Shown: positions 1-11,900 of the stretch, piece by piece
Position numbering within the stretch: position 1 is the first letter of the stretch
Layout of the letters: the number at the start of each line of letters is the position of its first letter
Made by a program: the position numbers and the translations under genes
Source of the DNA: Hygrophila difformis
Lineage: Eukaryota > Streptophyta > Magnoliopsida > Lamiales > Acanthaceae
Direction of reading: 5' to 3'
DNA: 64,000 nucleotides
Assembly: GCA_030278955.1 (NCBI GenBank)
Contig: JAOANR010000002.1
Coordinates: 23,608,057-23,672,056, forward strand
The notes under the pieces: generated by a model
Seen by the model: the letters and a program-made list of their open reading frames with translations, nothing else
What the model was told of the DNA's origin: nothing
Databases searched by the model: none

Positions 1-335
1 GGGTTTCTATCCCTCTTTGCTCCCGAATTCCGATTCCCGGGGTATATTCGAGTTCATACTTTCTCTCTAATTTTATTCTTAGTCTAGTTGGATGTTTTGG
101 ACTCGAATACTCGAGTTCATTAGTGTCGGGTTTTGGTGTTCCATTTATCCATCCTTTTGTTTAATTAAATTCCTTTAATTCCTTTTTAAGTAAAAATCTC
201 ATTTCTCATTTCCTTATATTTATTTATTTCTTTTATTTGCTGGATTTGTTTATTTATTTATAGTATTTATTTTATTTATTATTTATTTATTTAATTATTG
301 TTTTACTTTATGTTGGAAAATTCTCGGGTATTACA
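1..335 (-). mobile_element. Tekay element E1, 3' LTR (partial, cut by window edge)
   Basis: This stretch matches 8603-8937 almost base for base; I saw one difference, in the TTTATT-rich part. Read on the minus strand it begins TGTAATACCCGAG, the same terminus as the 5' LTR copy. It is the 5' part of the 3' LTR; the rest lies left of position 1. The near identity of the two LTR pieces implies a recent insertion of E1. Confidence 0.9.
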
Positions 336-350
336 GTCTACCCTCCTTAA
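336..350 (-). other. E1 polypurine tract
   Basis: On the minus strand the sequence TTAAGGAGGGTAGAC abuts the LTR terminus TGTAATACCC. The same arrangement is seen in E3 at 20937-20951. It is the expected plus-strand DNA priming site of an LTR retrotransposon. The 351-564 stretch between it and the pol stop is 3' untranslated sequence of E1, with no gene seen. Confidence 0.8.
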
Positions 351-564
351 GAATCAACTTCGTCCTCGAAGTTGTGTTTCGGCTTTTCTCGTCTCGTGCC
401 AAGGTCTTGTGTTTGTTTTATTATGTTGTGACTGAACTTAGAATTAAAACTTCTAAGCTGCCTACGTACCCGGTAAAGGGATCAAGCCATAACGTAGTTC
501 AAAAGTTTACAAAAATGCACGAAAAATTAGGGGGTATGACATCCTCTCCCCCTTAAGATTGCAG

Positions 565-3500
565 TTATGTCCCCATAACTGTGTCGGTATCGGTTTGGAA
601 CAATGTCGGGTATCGTTCCCTCATATCGGATTCTACTTCCCAAGTTGCCGTCTCACTTTCGTGGTTTGACCAAAGAACCTTGATCATTTTGATGGTTTTG
701 TTCCTCGTTACTCGTTCCTTAGTATCGAGAATACGCACTGGGACTTCTTCGTAAGTCAAATCTTCGTCTAGCTCAATTATCTCTGGTTGAAGTACATGTG
801 TCGGGTCCGGCACATACTTCTTTAGTTGCGAGACATGGAAGACATTATGAACTCTATCTAAGTGTGGCGGTAAAGCCAATCGGTAGGCTAGAGTTCCGAC
901 TCGTTCTAGAATTTCGTAAGGTCCTATGTATCGAGGACTTAACTTCCCTCGTCTGCCAAAGCGCATCACCCCCTTCATGGGTGATATCTTTAGCATGACC
1001 CTATCTCCCACTTGAAATTCTAGGTCTCGTCGTCTCACGTCGGCATAACTCTTTTGACGGTCTTGTGCGGCTTTCATCTTCCCTTGGATCACTTTGATTT
1101 GTTGAGCCATGTCTTCGATAAGTTGTGGTCCCACTACCACGGACTTATCGTTTCCTTCCCAGCTCAAAGGACTTCGGCACTTTCGTCCATACAATGCCTC
1201 GAAAGGTGCCATGCCGATACTCGCATGATAACTATTATTATAGGAAAACTCAATCAAGGGTAAATGAGATTCCCAATTCCCTTTGAATTCCAACACGCAT
1301 GCTCTCAGCATGTCTTCTAGTGTTTGGATTGTTCTCTCGGTTTGTCCATCCGTCATCGGGTGGAATGCGGTGCTCATCTTGATTTGAGTACCGAGAGCTT
1401 TTTGTAACTCCGTCCAGAAATGAGAGACAAATCTACTGTCTCTATCGGAAATGATATCATGGGGTACTCCATGTCGTCGTACCACATTATCAATGTAGGC
1501 TCGGGCCAATTGGTCCATAGTCCACGTGTCTTTCATTGGGATAAATATGGCTGTTTTCGTTAGCCTATCCACAGTCACCCAAATCTTGTTCATGCCTTTA
1601 GGTGATCGGGGTAATCCCGAGACAAAGTCCATTGAGATGCTATCCCACTTCCAACTTGGAATCTCTAGTGGTTGCATCAATCCTAAGGGTTTATGTCGCA
1701 CTGCCTTAACCTTTTGGCAGGTGAGACATCTCGCCACGAAGTTCGCCACTTCCTTCTTCATTCCCGGCCACCAATAGATCTTCTTCAGATCTTTGTATAG
1801 CTTGTCACCTCCGGGATGTACGGAATATGGCGTGTTGTGCCCTTCCTCCATCAACCTTTGCTTCAATTCGGCACATTTAAGAGGCACACACCATCTACCT
1901 TTAAAACGGATGCTTCCATCCTCGTGGACAGCAAATCCTATTGCCTTTCCTTCGGCAATATACTCTTTTATCTTCTCAAGTTTCGGATCGCCCGGTTGAG
2001 CGAGTCGAATCTCGTCTAATATTGGAGTCTCTACGACCATGGCATTGATCGTTTCTCTCACTGTGCTAGGATGCACAAGTTCTAACTCCAATCTTGCCAA
2101 ATCCATGTACAATGCCGGCGGAATTACCAACGAGTTTGTCACGTGTTGGGTTTTCCGACTTAGGGCATCGGCTACCACATTCGCCTTCCCCTCGTGGTAT
2201 GCTATCTCTAAATCGTAGTCTTTGATAAGTTCCAACCACCTTCGCTGTCTCAAATTCAACTCCTTCTGAGTGAATATATATTTCAAGCTTTTGTGGTCGG
2301 TGAACATTCGACACTTCCGCCCATAAAGATAATGTCTCCATATCTTTAGAGCGAAAACGACCGCTGCCAACTCCAGGTCATGTGTCGGATAATTTTCCTC
2401 GTGAGGTTTCAGTTGGCGTGATGCATAGGCTACGACTCTCGAGTCTTGCATCAAAACGCAACCTAAACCTTCCTTCGAAGCATCGCTATATACTTCGAAA
2501 TCACCATTCTCTGATGGTAGTGTTAATACGGGTGTGGTTGTGAGTCGTTTCTTCAGCTCTTGAAACGATGTCTCACATGCTTCGGTCCACTCGTATTTTG
2601 CTCCTTTCTTAAGTAGCTGGGTCAAAGGACGTGCAATCCTTGAAAAGTCTTTCACGAATCGTCTATAATATCCGGCTAATCCAAGGAAACTCCTTATTTC
2701 CGTTGGACTTTTCGGAGTTGCCCATTCAGTCACGGCAGAAACTTTTGCCGGATCCACTGATACTCCATCAGCGGATACTATGTGTCCGAGAAATGCCACT
2801 TCTTTCAGCCAAAAGTCACATTTCGACAGCTTACCGTATAGCTGATTTCTTCGCAGGATCTCCAACACTTGATGTAAGTGCTTCGCATGCTCCTCCTCGC
2901 TCTTCGAGTAGATCAGGATGTCATCGATGAACACTACGACGCACTGATCTAACAATTCTCGGAACACGTTGTTCATGAGATTCATGAACATGGCCGGAGC
3001 ATTTGTTAACCCGAAGGATAACACTGTGAACTCGTAATGGCCATATCGTGTTCGAAACGCCGTCTTTGGAATGTCCTTCTCGGCAATCCTCAATTGATGA
3101 TACCCAGATCGCAAATCGATCTTCGAGAATACTGAAGCTCCCTTCAGTTGATCAAACAGATCCTCTATTCTCGGTAGGGGGTATTTGTTCTTAATGGTCA
3201 CTTGGTTTAGTCCTCGGTAATCTATGCAAAGACGTAGTCCTCCGTCTTTCTTCTTGACAAACAAAACCGGTGCTCCCCAAGGGGACGTACTCGGTCTTAT
3301 GTAACCTTTTCCCAATAGCTCTTCGAGTTGTTCCTTTAACTCCTTCATTTCCAGCGGTGCCATCCGGTACGGAGCTTTCGAGACAGGCTCTGTCCCCGGA
3401 ATGAGATCTATCGTGAATTCAAGATCTCTCTCAGGTGGCATGCCCGGAACGTCTTCAGGGAACACGTCCGGGTATTCTCTTACCACTGGTATGCTATCAA

Positions 3501-4503
3501 CCTTGTTTTCTTCCGCCTCAAGGTTGTGCACATAGCACGCATATAGTTCATACCCCTTACGCATCAAGTTACTTAGTTTAAGTGCACTAACGATTTTGTT
3601 ACTTTTCTTAGGGGGCTGAAAGTAAAAGATCACTCTCTTTCCCCTACTTTTTGACAAGGTGATCTTTTGCTTTTGGCATTCGATCACCGCTTTATACTGG
3701 GATAGCCAATCCATCCCCAGTATGATGTCAAAGTCTCTTAAGTTAAATTCTACCAAGTTCGCGAAGAATTCTACGTTCTTTATTACTATAGGAATTCCGT
3801 TATATCGTTTAGAGCAAGACACTACTTCTCCAGAAGGCAATTGAATTCCTAAGCTAATTCTCTCGCACTTAGGTAGATCTAACTCAGGCACTATCCTTGA
3901 TGCAATAATTGAGCAACTAGCTCCGGAATCAACTAAAATTCTAAGGGGTGTATTCAAAACATGAAATGTACCTGCCATCACTTCTCCTTGCGCAGGCACG
4001 TCCGCTTGGTTTACCACATTGAGCCTCCCCACAGGGCGTCCCTGATTGCCCTGCTGATTCCCATTTGGCTGCTGATTTTGCTGTTGGTTTTGATTCTGCG
4101 GGGGCGGAGGTCGTTGGTTCTGGTTCTGGTTTTGCGGCCTATTTTGAGGGGGTCTGTACCCTTGGTTATTCCCATTTCGCCCGTTTTGGTTGTGAGGCTG
4201 CTCTTGGCCCGCGACCAAATCGTCCCTCTTCGTTATGTTCTCGAGCCTAGTTCGACATTCCCGTCGAACATGACCCATTCGACCGCATCGGTAACAAGCG
4301 CCTTGTTGCGGGCATCCCCTTGCCAGATGTGGTCGTCCACATCGCGGGCAAGGCGGGTACCGGATCTTCTTGATTGAACCTCCTCCCTGTGTTGTTTTGT
4401 TGGGGCCTATTCGACCCTCTGCGCTGCTCGTTCCTTCCAGTGTTGTTCTCGTTTCGTGAATCTCGACTTCTCTTGTCCTGAGGACCCCTGCTGGACTCCC
4501 CAC
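565..4503 (-). CDS. E1 pol polyprotein (PR-RT-RNH-IN-chromodomain), Tekay chromovirus
   Basis: An uninterrupted reading frame of 1312 codons on the minus strand. In order it shows two gag zinc knuckles ([27 protein letters not shown]), a Q/N-rich linker, aspartic protease (VDSGAS), reverse transcriptase ([11 protein letters not shown] and FIDDILIYS), RNase H ([26 protein letters not shown]), integrase with an HHCC zinc region and D-D-E core ([26 protein letters not shown]), and a C-terminal chromodomain-like tail ([18 protein letters not shown]) typical of Tekay/Del elements. The true frame enters from gag, so the first codons of this frame are probably out of frame with the native protein. 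No stop interrupts pol, unlike E2 and E3, so E1 is the youngest or best preserved copy. gag upstream is frameshifted. Confidence 0.93.
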   Translation of the reverse strand: MGSPAGVLRTREVEIHETRTTLEGTSSAEGRIGPNKTTQGGGSIKKIRYPPCPRCGRPHLARGCPQQGACYRCGRMGHVRRECRTRLENITKRDDLVAGQEQPHNQNGRNGNNQGYRPPQNRPQNQNQNQRPPPPQNQNQQQNQQPNGNQQGNQGRPVGRLNVVNQADVPAQGEVMAGTFHVLNTPLRILVDSGASCSIIASRIVPELDLPKCERISLGIQLPSGEVVSCSKRYNGIPIVIKNVEFFANLVEFNLRDFDIILGMDWLSQYKAVIECQKQKITLSKSRGKRVIFYFQPPKKSNKIVSALKLSNLMRKGYELYACYVHNLEAEENKVDSIPVVREYPDVFPEDVPGMPPERDLEFTIDLIPGTEPVSKAPYRMAPLEMKELKEQLEELLGKGYIRPSTSPWGAPVLFVKKKDGGLRLCIDYRGLNQVTIKNKYPLPRIEDLFDQLKGASVFSKIDLRSGYHQLRIAEKDIPKTAFRTRYGHYEFTVLSFGLTNAPAMFMNLMNNVFRELLDQCVVVFIDDILIYSKSEEEHAKHLHQVLEILRRNQLYGKLSKCDFWLKEVAFLGHIVSADGVSVDPAKVSAVTEWATPKSPTEIRSFLGLAGYYRRFVKDFSRIARPLTQLLKKGAKYEWTEACETSFQELKKRLTTTPVLTLPSENGDFEVYSDASKEGLGCVLMQDSRVVAYASRQLKPHEENYPTHDLELAAVVFALKIWRHYLYGRKCRMFTDHKSLKYIFTQKELNLRQRRWLELIKDYDLEIAYHEGKANVVADALSRKTQHVTNSLVIPPALYMDLARLELELVHPSTVRETINAMVVETPILDEIRLAQPGDPKLEKIKEYIAEGKAIGFAVHEDGSIRFKGRWCVPLKCAELKQRLMEEGHNTPYSVHPGGDKLYKDLKKIYWWPGMKKEVANFVARCLTCQKVKAVRHKPLGLMQPLEIPSWKWDSISMDFVSGLPRSPKGMNKIWVTVDRLTKTAIFIPMKDTWTMDQLARAYIDNVVRRHGVPHDIISDRDSRFVSHFWTELQKALGTQIKMSTAFHPMTDGQTERTIQTLEDMLRACVLEFKGNWESHLPLIEFSYNNSYHASIGMAPFEALYGRKCRSPLSWEGNDKSVVVGPQLIEDMAQQIKVIQGKMKAAQDRQKSYADVRRRDLEFQVGDRVMLKISPMKGVMRFGRRGKLSPRYIGPYEILERVGTLAYRLALPPHLDRVHNVFHVSQLKKYVPDPTHVLQPEIIELDEDLTYEEVPVRILDTKERVTRNKTIKMIKVLWSNHESETATWEVESDMRERYPTLFQTDTDTVMGT

Positions 4504-5297
4504 TCACCCTTCTTTTCAGCTGCTGCACGCGTGCTACCGCTACAGCGCGATCGTATACGGCTTGCAAGTCGGGGTAGTGTACTCCCGCGATCACTTCACG
4601 CACAGACAGGTTCAGTCCCATCTCGAATTTCTGTGCCTTTTCCGCATCGGTAGGTACTAGTCTTGGTGCGAACCTCACCAGTTCCTTGAAGCGGGTGTAG
4701 TATTCTTGCACCGTTTGGCTTCCTTGCTTCAACGACAGGAATTCTTCGTACATGGCAGCTTTGGTACTCAAGGGATAGAATCGATCCCTGAGTAGTTCCA
4801 TCATCTCCATCCACGAGTAAGGCTCGTCATCCTCAGTTAGTTTGGCTTGCGTTGCTTGCCACCAGTCATCAGCTTCGCCTCCCAAGTAGTATGAAGCGAC
4901 ATGTACCCTCTCTCCTTCCGGACATTTGACCGCTCCCAGCAGCTTGTCGAAAGTCCGGATCCATTCCTCCAGTTTAGCTGGATCCTCCTCACCAGCATAG
5001 TGGGGCGGCTGGTAGGGATTCACCATCGCCAGGTAGTTAGGGCGAGCTTGGGGCGGAGGGTACCGCCGCAGCTTGACCCTGGTTGACTTGCGCGTTTCCG
5101 AGCGCAATCAACACTTCCTCTATCGTCCTAAGACGATCGCCCACATTGTTCGGTGCGGGGGCGTCCTGCGCACCTTGGGGCTGTTCCTCATCAGGTTGGT
5201 TTGGTTCGGTGACGTTTGGTGGTGTTTCAGTAGGTGTTTCAGTGGTGGTTTGGGGAGCAGGTTGGGCTCTGCCTCTTCCTCTTCCTCTGGGTGCCAT
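4247..5297 (-). pseudogene. E1 gag, two frameshifts
   Basis: The gag start is the ATG at 5297 (MAPRGRGRGRAQP), by analogy with MAPRARTRK in E2 and MAPKGKSRKE in E5. The first part ends in a TAA about 5040; the frame shifts near 5050-5090 into a second frame that carries the retrotransposon gag core ([43 protein letters not shown]). A second shift near 4375-4460 is needed to enter the frame with the zinc knuckles and pol. In E2 the same region is one continuous frame, so these are lesions of E1 and not a programmed frameshift. Gag forms the virus-like particle; this copy could move only with Gag supplied from elsewhere. Confidence 0.82.
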
Positions 5298-5560
5298 TCT
5301 GGTACAAATAGGATAGTTTAGGACTGATGAATTTAGCATATAGTCTAAGCAAATTGTATGAATGGATATGTGTGTAGTAATTTAGCACGTAGTGCTTTGT
5401 TCGAACTAAGGAGCATCGTATGCTTCGAGGTTTTATTTTATTTTGTTTTGTTTTGTTTTGATTTAAAAAAAAATTAATCGACATTTTATTCCCTCATAAG
5501 AAATTTTAGTACAAAAGTAGAAATACTTTTCTAGCAAAACAATGTCTAACAGTAGAATCT

Positions 5561-5896
5561 CTAGTGCCTCATGACGTCTCTCGGCGGGGTAGCAGGATCT
5601 TCCTCCGGATCTTCCTCCTCCGAACTCGGCGGTAGTAGGTCGTCAAAGATAGTGTTTAAATCTTGCCCGTGGGCATCGATGTATTCCTTTAGTATTAAGT
5701 TTTGTGTAGTGAGGGTTTGGACTTGGCGCTCGAGTTGGTTTATGCGGTGATGATCCGCCTCTCTCAAGTTGCCCATGTGATGTAAGTTGGCCTCCAATTG
5801 AGCCATACGGTACTTCATTTGCTCTAGGGTTTGGTGGGAATCGAGGTGAACGCTCATCATCCTGACCATCAACTGCATCATGTCCTGACTAGCCAT
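5561..5896 (-). CDS. E1 ORF0: pre-gag coiled-coil protein
   Basis: A 111-codon frame in the sense direction of E1, between PBS and gag. It starts MASQDMMQLMVRMM, continues with heptad-like leucine/methionine spacing and QLE-type segments through about residue 75, then DDLLPP and a strongly acidic tail (SSEEEDPEEDP). E3 (16708-17085) and E4 (58322-58849) carry ORFs in the same place with the same plan: MA start, coiled coil containing an LREA/LGQA-H-H/Q-x-I-x-QL motif, D-[LI]-[LF]-PP, acidic end. I do not recognise the family and assign no function. The ATG is directly preceded by an AG (gctag|ATGG), as in the other two copies, so production from a spliced RNA is conceivable. Confidence 0.7.
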   Translation of the reverse strand: MASQDMMQLMVRMMSVHLDSHQTLEQMKYRMAQLEANLHHMGNLREADHHRINQLERQVQTLTTQNLILKEYIDAHGQDLNTIFDDLLPPSSEEEDPEEDPATPPRDVMRH

Positions 5897-5929
5897 CTAG
5901 CGCAAGCAAGAGATCTAGGTTAATATTCG

Positions 5930-6063
5930 CCAAGATTCTAGGTTCGAGTTTCCAAGATTCTAAGTTCAAGTTTCGCCAAGATTCTAAGTTCAAGTTTCGC
6001 AAAGATTCTAAGTTCAAGTTTCGCCAAGATTCTAAGTTCAAGTTTCGCCAAGATGCTAAGTTC
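5930..6063. repeat. 24-bp tandem repeat, about 5 copies, in E1 leader
   Basis: The unit CCAAGATTCTAAGTTCAAGT plus TTCG recurs head to tail about five times with one or two substitutions per copy, between ORF0 and the PBS. E3 and E4 have no such array in the leader, so it arose in the E1 lineage. Confidence 0.85.
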
Positions 6064-6322
6064 ATAGCAGAGATGCAACATGCATATGCAAATGATAGTT
6101 TCCCCCCCAATAATAATTTAATGCACCATATATATTTTTCCCATGGGTTTTAAAATAAAATTTCTCCATGGAAATAAAAATTTAAAATTTAAAATATGTC
6201 AAAATATTAATAATAGCTTAAAAATAATAATGGTTTAATAATAGTTTAAAAATAATAGTGGTTTAAATAATAGTTTAAAAATAATAATAATGGTTTAAAA
6301 ATAATAATTTGAAAATAGCCGG
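6064..6322 (-). other. E1 untranslated leader next to PBS
   Basis: AT-rich sequence with a run of C at 6108-6114, an ATATAT stretch, and degenerate repeats of TAATAATAGTTTAAAAATAA. No gene seen. A closely similar block on the same strand at 55255-55376 marks another, largely lost, Tekay element. Confidence 0.6.
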
Positions 6323-6334
6323 GCTCTGATACCA
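6323..6334 (-). other. E1 primer binding site (initiator tRNA-Met)
   Basis: On the minus strand TGGTATCAGAGC, four bases past the LTR end TGTTACA, is complementary to the 3' end of plant initiator tRNA-Met. It fixes the orientation and the 3' edge of the 5' LTR. Confidence 0.92.
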
Positions 6335-6697
6335 ACTTGTAACACCCCGGTTTTTGGTAACCCAGGTCGGGATGTCACCGCCACATCTCCCTAGTAAGAC
6401 ACGGTTTCTCCGAGCTTACTAAAGAGATGCAAGGCTAGGTATTACAGTGTTTAAAACATTTAAAGCATCCAAAATAGCCCATACAATATAAATCGAAAAT
6501 AATAATAGCATAGCGCAGCGGAAATATTTAGTTTAGTACAGTATCGCAGCGGAAAATTTAAATAGGGCCGACATGGCCAAAACACGGGTTAAACAGGCCC
6601 GTTCATAATATAGTCTAAGTACGAAATTTAAAAGCAAAATAAAAGTTCCCAAAATCCCATGCATGATTCGTGCTCACACATGCTCATTCCACATATT

Positions 6698-8042
6698 CTG
6701 TAAAGAAAGGAATAAAAACGGTTTTGATCAGCAAAATTGCTGAGTAAGTTAACACATGCATGATCGTAGGGTTTAAAAGCCATAACTTTAATAATTTAAC
6801 AAAAGCATGATAATAACATAATATTTGATTTCATATAATCCATATCATATAGCACAATCTATCTCAGGCTCTATTTAATAACACATATCATATGGTTTAA
6901 TCATAAAGCCAAAATTTTAAATAAAACATTTAAATAATTTAATTTGACAACAATATCATTTAATCTAGTTTAATTTAATTTAGAATCCCCATTACATTCC
7001 CGATTTGGTATCTCAAGTTTCACGATAAAGATCGCGATGTCAACAAGTTTAGCCGGTAGCCCGGCGGCCGCAGCCGTATCAGCCATACCCAGTACCACTC
7101 CGGAGCCTCGGGAAACCCATACGGATATTCACGAGAGTGTAGGCTCTAAGTTTCGCCGTTTTGGCAATATCACATTTCAAGTATAGCGCGCGGGGTCACC
7201 ATCGTCCATTACGGCACGAAGTGAATCGTTAGGGGGCACCCTGCAGAGCACTCACCCCTAATTTTAATTTATCAAGTTTGTAAGGGGATTTAGTTTTTTT
7301 TAAAATCTGACTTCCAATGTATTAATTTAGAAATAATATCTCAATTCGTTTCAACCCTAAAGGTTAATTCCATGTTTCAACAAGATCTCAAAATTTCGTT
7401 TCGGTAAATCACAGTTTACTCCAAAATTCGTCTAAATTCAGATTTAATTCCAAAAATTCCAAAATTTCATATCTGACTCGGAAACATCAAGATCTACAAC
7501 TTTCGTGTTTTAACTTTTTCAATCCGAGATACCTAAGTAGGTCAAAATCGCTAATTTTTGCATAACAAGAAATCTGTCCGAGTTTACAGGTCACAGTTTA
7601 AAGATTTCAAGTTCTAACATATCAATTCAACTCCAAATTTAATGAAATTTGACAGGGATCATCTTAAGACATTTATCTACAACTTTCATGTTCGGCCAAA
7701 GATCTAAAACAGCCTAGATCCTATGTCAAAAACGAGATCAAGATCAATCCTAAGTTCTGTCCAAGATTTCAAGATCTAAAATCAAACAGTTCGGTTTCAA
7801 CGGGTTTTCACCTATCAAATCAACTCCAAAAATTCTCAAATTTTTACAGTAGCTAGGTCTAAGTCTTAGGAACGTTTTTCATGTTTTAAGTTTTTCCGTT
7901 TGAGTTCGTTTTAAGGGTCGGAAAAATTCAACAATTCTGTTGCGTCGGTAGAAAACAAAAGTAGACAGATTTATGATTCTTGTCAAATCTTTTAGGTTTC
8001 GAATGTTTTAAAATCTCCCAAAACCATGTAAGGTTAACTTAC
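6698..8042 (-). other. Putative leader intron within E1 LTR, with hairpin at 6728-6743
   Basis: Minus strand: donor CACT|GTAAGTTAA at 8042 and acceptor TTCTTTACAG ending at 6698, 1345 nt. Just before the pyrimidine tract stands ACTTAC followed by the hairpin TCAGCAATTTTGCTGA. Donor, ACTTAC, hairpin and acceptor recur at matching places in every other Tekay LTR here (see findings). Splicing is inferred, not shown. Confidence 0.55.
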
Positions 8043-8358
8043 AGTGTCTATGAACGTCGGGAATGTCCAATTCGGAGGCGTGGCTTCCAGATCACCGTTT
8101 CTCCTCTCCGTTCGTCGGGTTCTACGATCTAGATTCGATACGGGGGTGTAGAAAGAAAAAGGAGATGATTAGGATTCGTTTTCGAATCGTTTATTGAATA
8201 GAGATTGGACCGAGACTTACCACGACTATGGAGATCTGTTGCGAACTCGTCCACAGCGTTCGTCTTGGTTTCGTGCCTCCGACGACTCCGGATTTAGGGT
8301 TCCGAACGTATAGAGTGCTTTAGGGTTTCGTAAACTTGTTCGGGGCTCCCAAGGGGCT

Positions 8359-8366
8359 TATTTATA
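8359..8366 (-). promoter_or_regulatory. TATA box of E1 LTR
   Basis: TATAAATA on the minus strand inside the U3-like part of the LTR. It would place transcription start near 8330, so about 2 kb of the LTR is transcribed (R-U5), including the putative leader intron. E2 has the same box at 25094-25101. Confidence 0.55.
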
Positions 8367-8937
8367 GAATTCTAAGTCCCTAGGACGTCCAAGGCCGACC
8401 TAGAACTCTGGGGTCGAGAGGTGTTCAACCGAAAGTCGAAAAATCCGCGTTCGGGTGAGAGATTCACGCAACAACCAAATCTGTGGGGTGGCGCGGTCGT
8501 GGCGCGGTTTTCCCCTTCCAGCGCGCGGCCACCGCGCCGACTTCGCCTGGACTTCGGTCCGGGCGGGTCGTGCGATCCGTCGTGCGTTTCCGCCTCTCTT
8601 TCGGGTTTCTATCCCTCTTTGCTCCCGAATTCCGATTCCCGGGGTATATTCGAGTTCATACTTTCTCTCTAATTTTATTCTTAGTCTAGTTGGATGTTTT
8701 GGACTCGAATACTCGAGTTCATTAGTGTCGGGTTTTGGTGTTCCATTTATCCATCCTTTTGTTTAATTAAATTCCTTTAATTCCTTTTTAAGTAAAAATC
8801 TCATTTCTCATTTCCTTATATTTATTTATTGCTTTTATTTGCTGGATTTGTTTATTTATTTATAGTATTTATTTTATTTATTATTTATTTATTTAATTAT
8901 TGTTTTACTTTATGTTGGAAAATTCTCGGGTATTACA

Positions 8938-11900
8938 TTATCAACAATTACCCAAATTTTATTCATTCCTTTTGGTGATCGTGGTAGTCCTGAAACAAAA
9001 TCCATTGATATACTATCCCATTTCCAACTCGGGATTTCCAATGGTTTCATGAGTCCTAAGGGCTTCTGACGTACTGCTTTAACCTTTTGACAGGTTAAAC
9101 ATCTAGCCACAAACTCAACAACCTCATTCTTCATCCTTGGCCACCAATAAACCTTCTTTAAATCCTTATAAAGCTTATCACCCCCTGGATGTACTGAATA
9201 CGGGGTGTTGTGGCCTTCTTCCATTAATCTTCGTTTTAGCTCTACGCATTTATGCGGTACGCACCATCTCCCTTTGAAGCGAATGCTTCCATCCTCATGG
9301 ATTGCAAAACCAATTGCTTTTCCTTCAGCAACCTTCTTCTTGATCCTTTCAAGCTTTATGTCGCCTGGTTGAGCACTGCGTATTTCATCAAATACCGTAG
9401 ATTCAATGGTCATAGCATTAATGACATTTTCCACAGTTCCATAATGGACTAGCTCCGTGTCTACCTTGACCAAGTCCATATACAGTTCCGAAGGTAAGAT
9501 AAGAGTATTTGCCACGTGTCGAGTCTTGCGGCTCAACGCATCTGCGACCACATTAGCTTTCCCTTCATGGTAGGCGATGTCCAAATCATAATCCTTGATC
9601 AACTCTAACCATCTGTGTTGCCTCATGTTTAACTCCTTCTGAGTAAATATGTACTTAAGGCTCTTGTGGTCTGTGAATATCCGAAAAGTTCGTCCGTACA
9701 AGTAGTGTCGCCAAATCTTTAATGCGAACACTACCGCTGCTAATTCTAGGTCGTGCGTCGGATAATTCTCCTCATGAGGCTTCAATTGTCGTGATGCATA
9801 TGCAATGACTTGTTGTTGTTGCATTAAAACACACCCTAGCCCCTCTTTTGAAGTGTCACTATACACTTCAAAATCTCCATTCTCTGTTGGCAATGTTAAA
9901 ATTGGTGCTGTTGTGAGGCGTTTCTTTAACTCTTGAAATGATGATTCACACTTTTCTGTCCATTCATACTTCAAGCCTTTCTTCAAAAGTTGAGTCAGAG
10001 GTCGTGCAACTTTGGAAAAGTCCTTGACGAACCTCCTGTAATATCCAGCCAGTCCAAGAAAACTTCTCACTTCTGTTTGATTAGTAGGCGTAGGCCACTC
10101 GGTGATTGCTGATATTTTTGCTGGGTCAACAGAAACTCCATCATCTGATACAACGTGGCCTAAAAATGCTACTTTTTCTAGCCAAAAGTCACACTTGGAC
10201 AACTTGGCATAGAGTTGGTGTTTCCTTAATGTCTCTAGCACCTGATGCAAGTGTTACTCATGCTCTTCATTGCTCTTTGAATAGATCAAGATGTCGTCGA
10301 TGAAAATGACTACACATTGATCTAACAATTCTCGAAACACGTCATTCATGAGATTCATGAATACTGCTGGGGCATTTGTTAGCCCAAAGGACATCACTGT
10401 AAATTCGTAATGTCCATAACGTGTCCTGAAAGCAGTTTTCGGAATATCCTTTTCAGCGATTTGCATTTGATGATAACCGGATCGCAAATCTATCTTGGAG
10501 AATACCGTTGCACCTTTAAGTTGATCGAAAAGGTCATCAATCCTAGGTAACGGGTATTTGTTTTTAACCGTTACCTGATTTAAACCTCTATAATCGATAC
10601 AAAGACGTAACCCTCCATCTTTCTTCTTGACGAATAAGACTGGTGCTCCCCACGGCGACGTGCTAGGTCCTATATACCCCTTTTGTAATAATTCCTCAAG
10701 TTGCTCCTTGAGTTCATTCATTTCTAGGGTTGCCATGCGATAAGGAGCTTTTGATACAGGTTCTGTTCCGGGAAGTAGATCGATTGTAAACTCGACTTCA
10801 CGTTCTGGAGGCATTCCAGGAATTTCTTCTGGGAATACATCTGGATACTCCCTCACTACTGGAATGTCATCAATTTTATTCTCCTTTAACTTGAGGTTAT
10901 GGATATAGCATGCATAAATCATATATCCTTTCTGCATAAGACTATAAAATTTTAAGGCGTTTACTACCTTAGTCTTACGTTTGGGGAGTTGGACATAGTA
11001 GTTGACCTTTTTGCCTCTCGTCTTAGACAGTGAAATTTTGTGTTTCTGACACTCAATTACAGCTTTATATTGGGTAAGCCAATCCATTCCCAATATAATA
11101 TCAAAATCTTTAAAGTCAAATTCTACTAAGTTTGCATAGAACTCAAGGTTCTTAATGACTATAGGAATCCCATCGTATCGTTTGGTGCACGATACAATTT
11201 TTCCCGAAGGCAACTGAATTCCTAAGTTAATCATTTTAGGTTTTGGCATCTCTAATTCAGGCAAGATTCTAGAAGAGATAAACGAACAACTTGCTCCAGA
11301 ATCGAATAAAACCTTAACAGGCACACTTAAAGCCGTAAATGTACCTGTTATCACATCCCCTTGAGTTGAAAGATCTGCCTGATTAATAACATTGAGCCGC
11401 CCTATAGGTGCTCCATGGTTCCCTTGTTGGTTTCTATTTTGTTGAGGCCTCTGTCCTTGATTATTTCCGTTTCGCACATCCTGATTATTTGGCTGAGTGG
11501 GGATATTGATAAGGTCATCTCTAATATTTTCAATGCGGGTCTTACACTCCTTCCTCATATGACCTTCTCGGCCACATCTATAACATGTACCCGGCTTGGG
11601 GCATCCTCTAGCCAAGTGGGGCTTGTTGCATTTTGGGCATTGTGGTATGTACCCTTTATGGTTTCTAGTACCATTGTTGCCCCCTCCTTTGTTTCCCTGG
11701 ACGGGTCGATTCTGCCCACCTCGAATATTGCCTTTATTGTTGCTGAGGTGGTTGTTGCTGCTGCTGCTTCCTCGGTTGTCCCGAATCCTCTTGTCCTGTC
11801 CTTGGAACCCGCGGCTAGACTCCCCGGCTTTTCTCTTCATCTGTTGTACACGAGAAACTACGACAGCTCGATCGTAGATCGCTTGGAGGGTAGGATACTG

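Larger units (their letters stand above)
6338..8937 (-). mobile_element. E1 5' LTR, 2600 bp
   Basis: The LTR runs on the minus strand from TGTAATACCCGAG (8937) to CCGGGGTGTTACA (6338), with the TGTAA...TTACA inverted ends shared by all Tekay elements in the window. The PBS follows at once. It contains a TATAAATA box at 8359-8366, a likely leader intron 8042-6698, and the block GAGTGCTCTGCAGGGTGCCC (in 7232-7258). At 8937|8938 it breaks the integrase frame of E2, so E1 inserted into E2. Confidence 0.92.

Noticed and set aside
4247..5107. Possible programmed frameshift in E1 gag
   Set aside because: E2 carries the same region as one continuous frame, so the breaks in E1 are mutations.
6323..6334. 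GCTCTGATACCA as part of a tRNA gene
   Set aside because: It is the primer binding site, only 12 bases long and placed against an LTR; no tRNA cloverleaf surrounds it here or at the other PBS sites.
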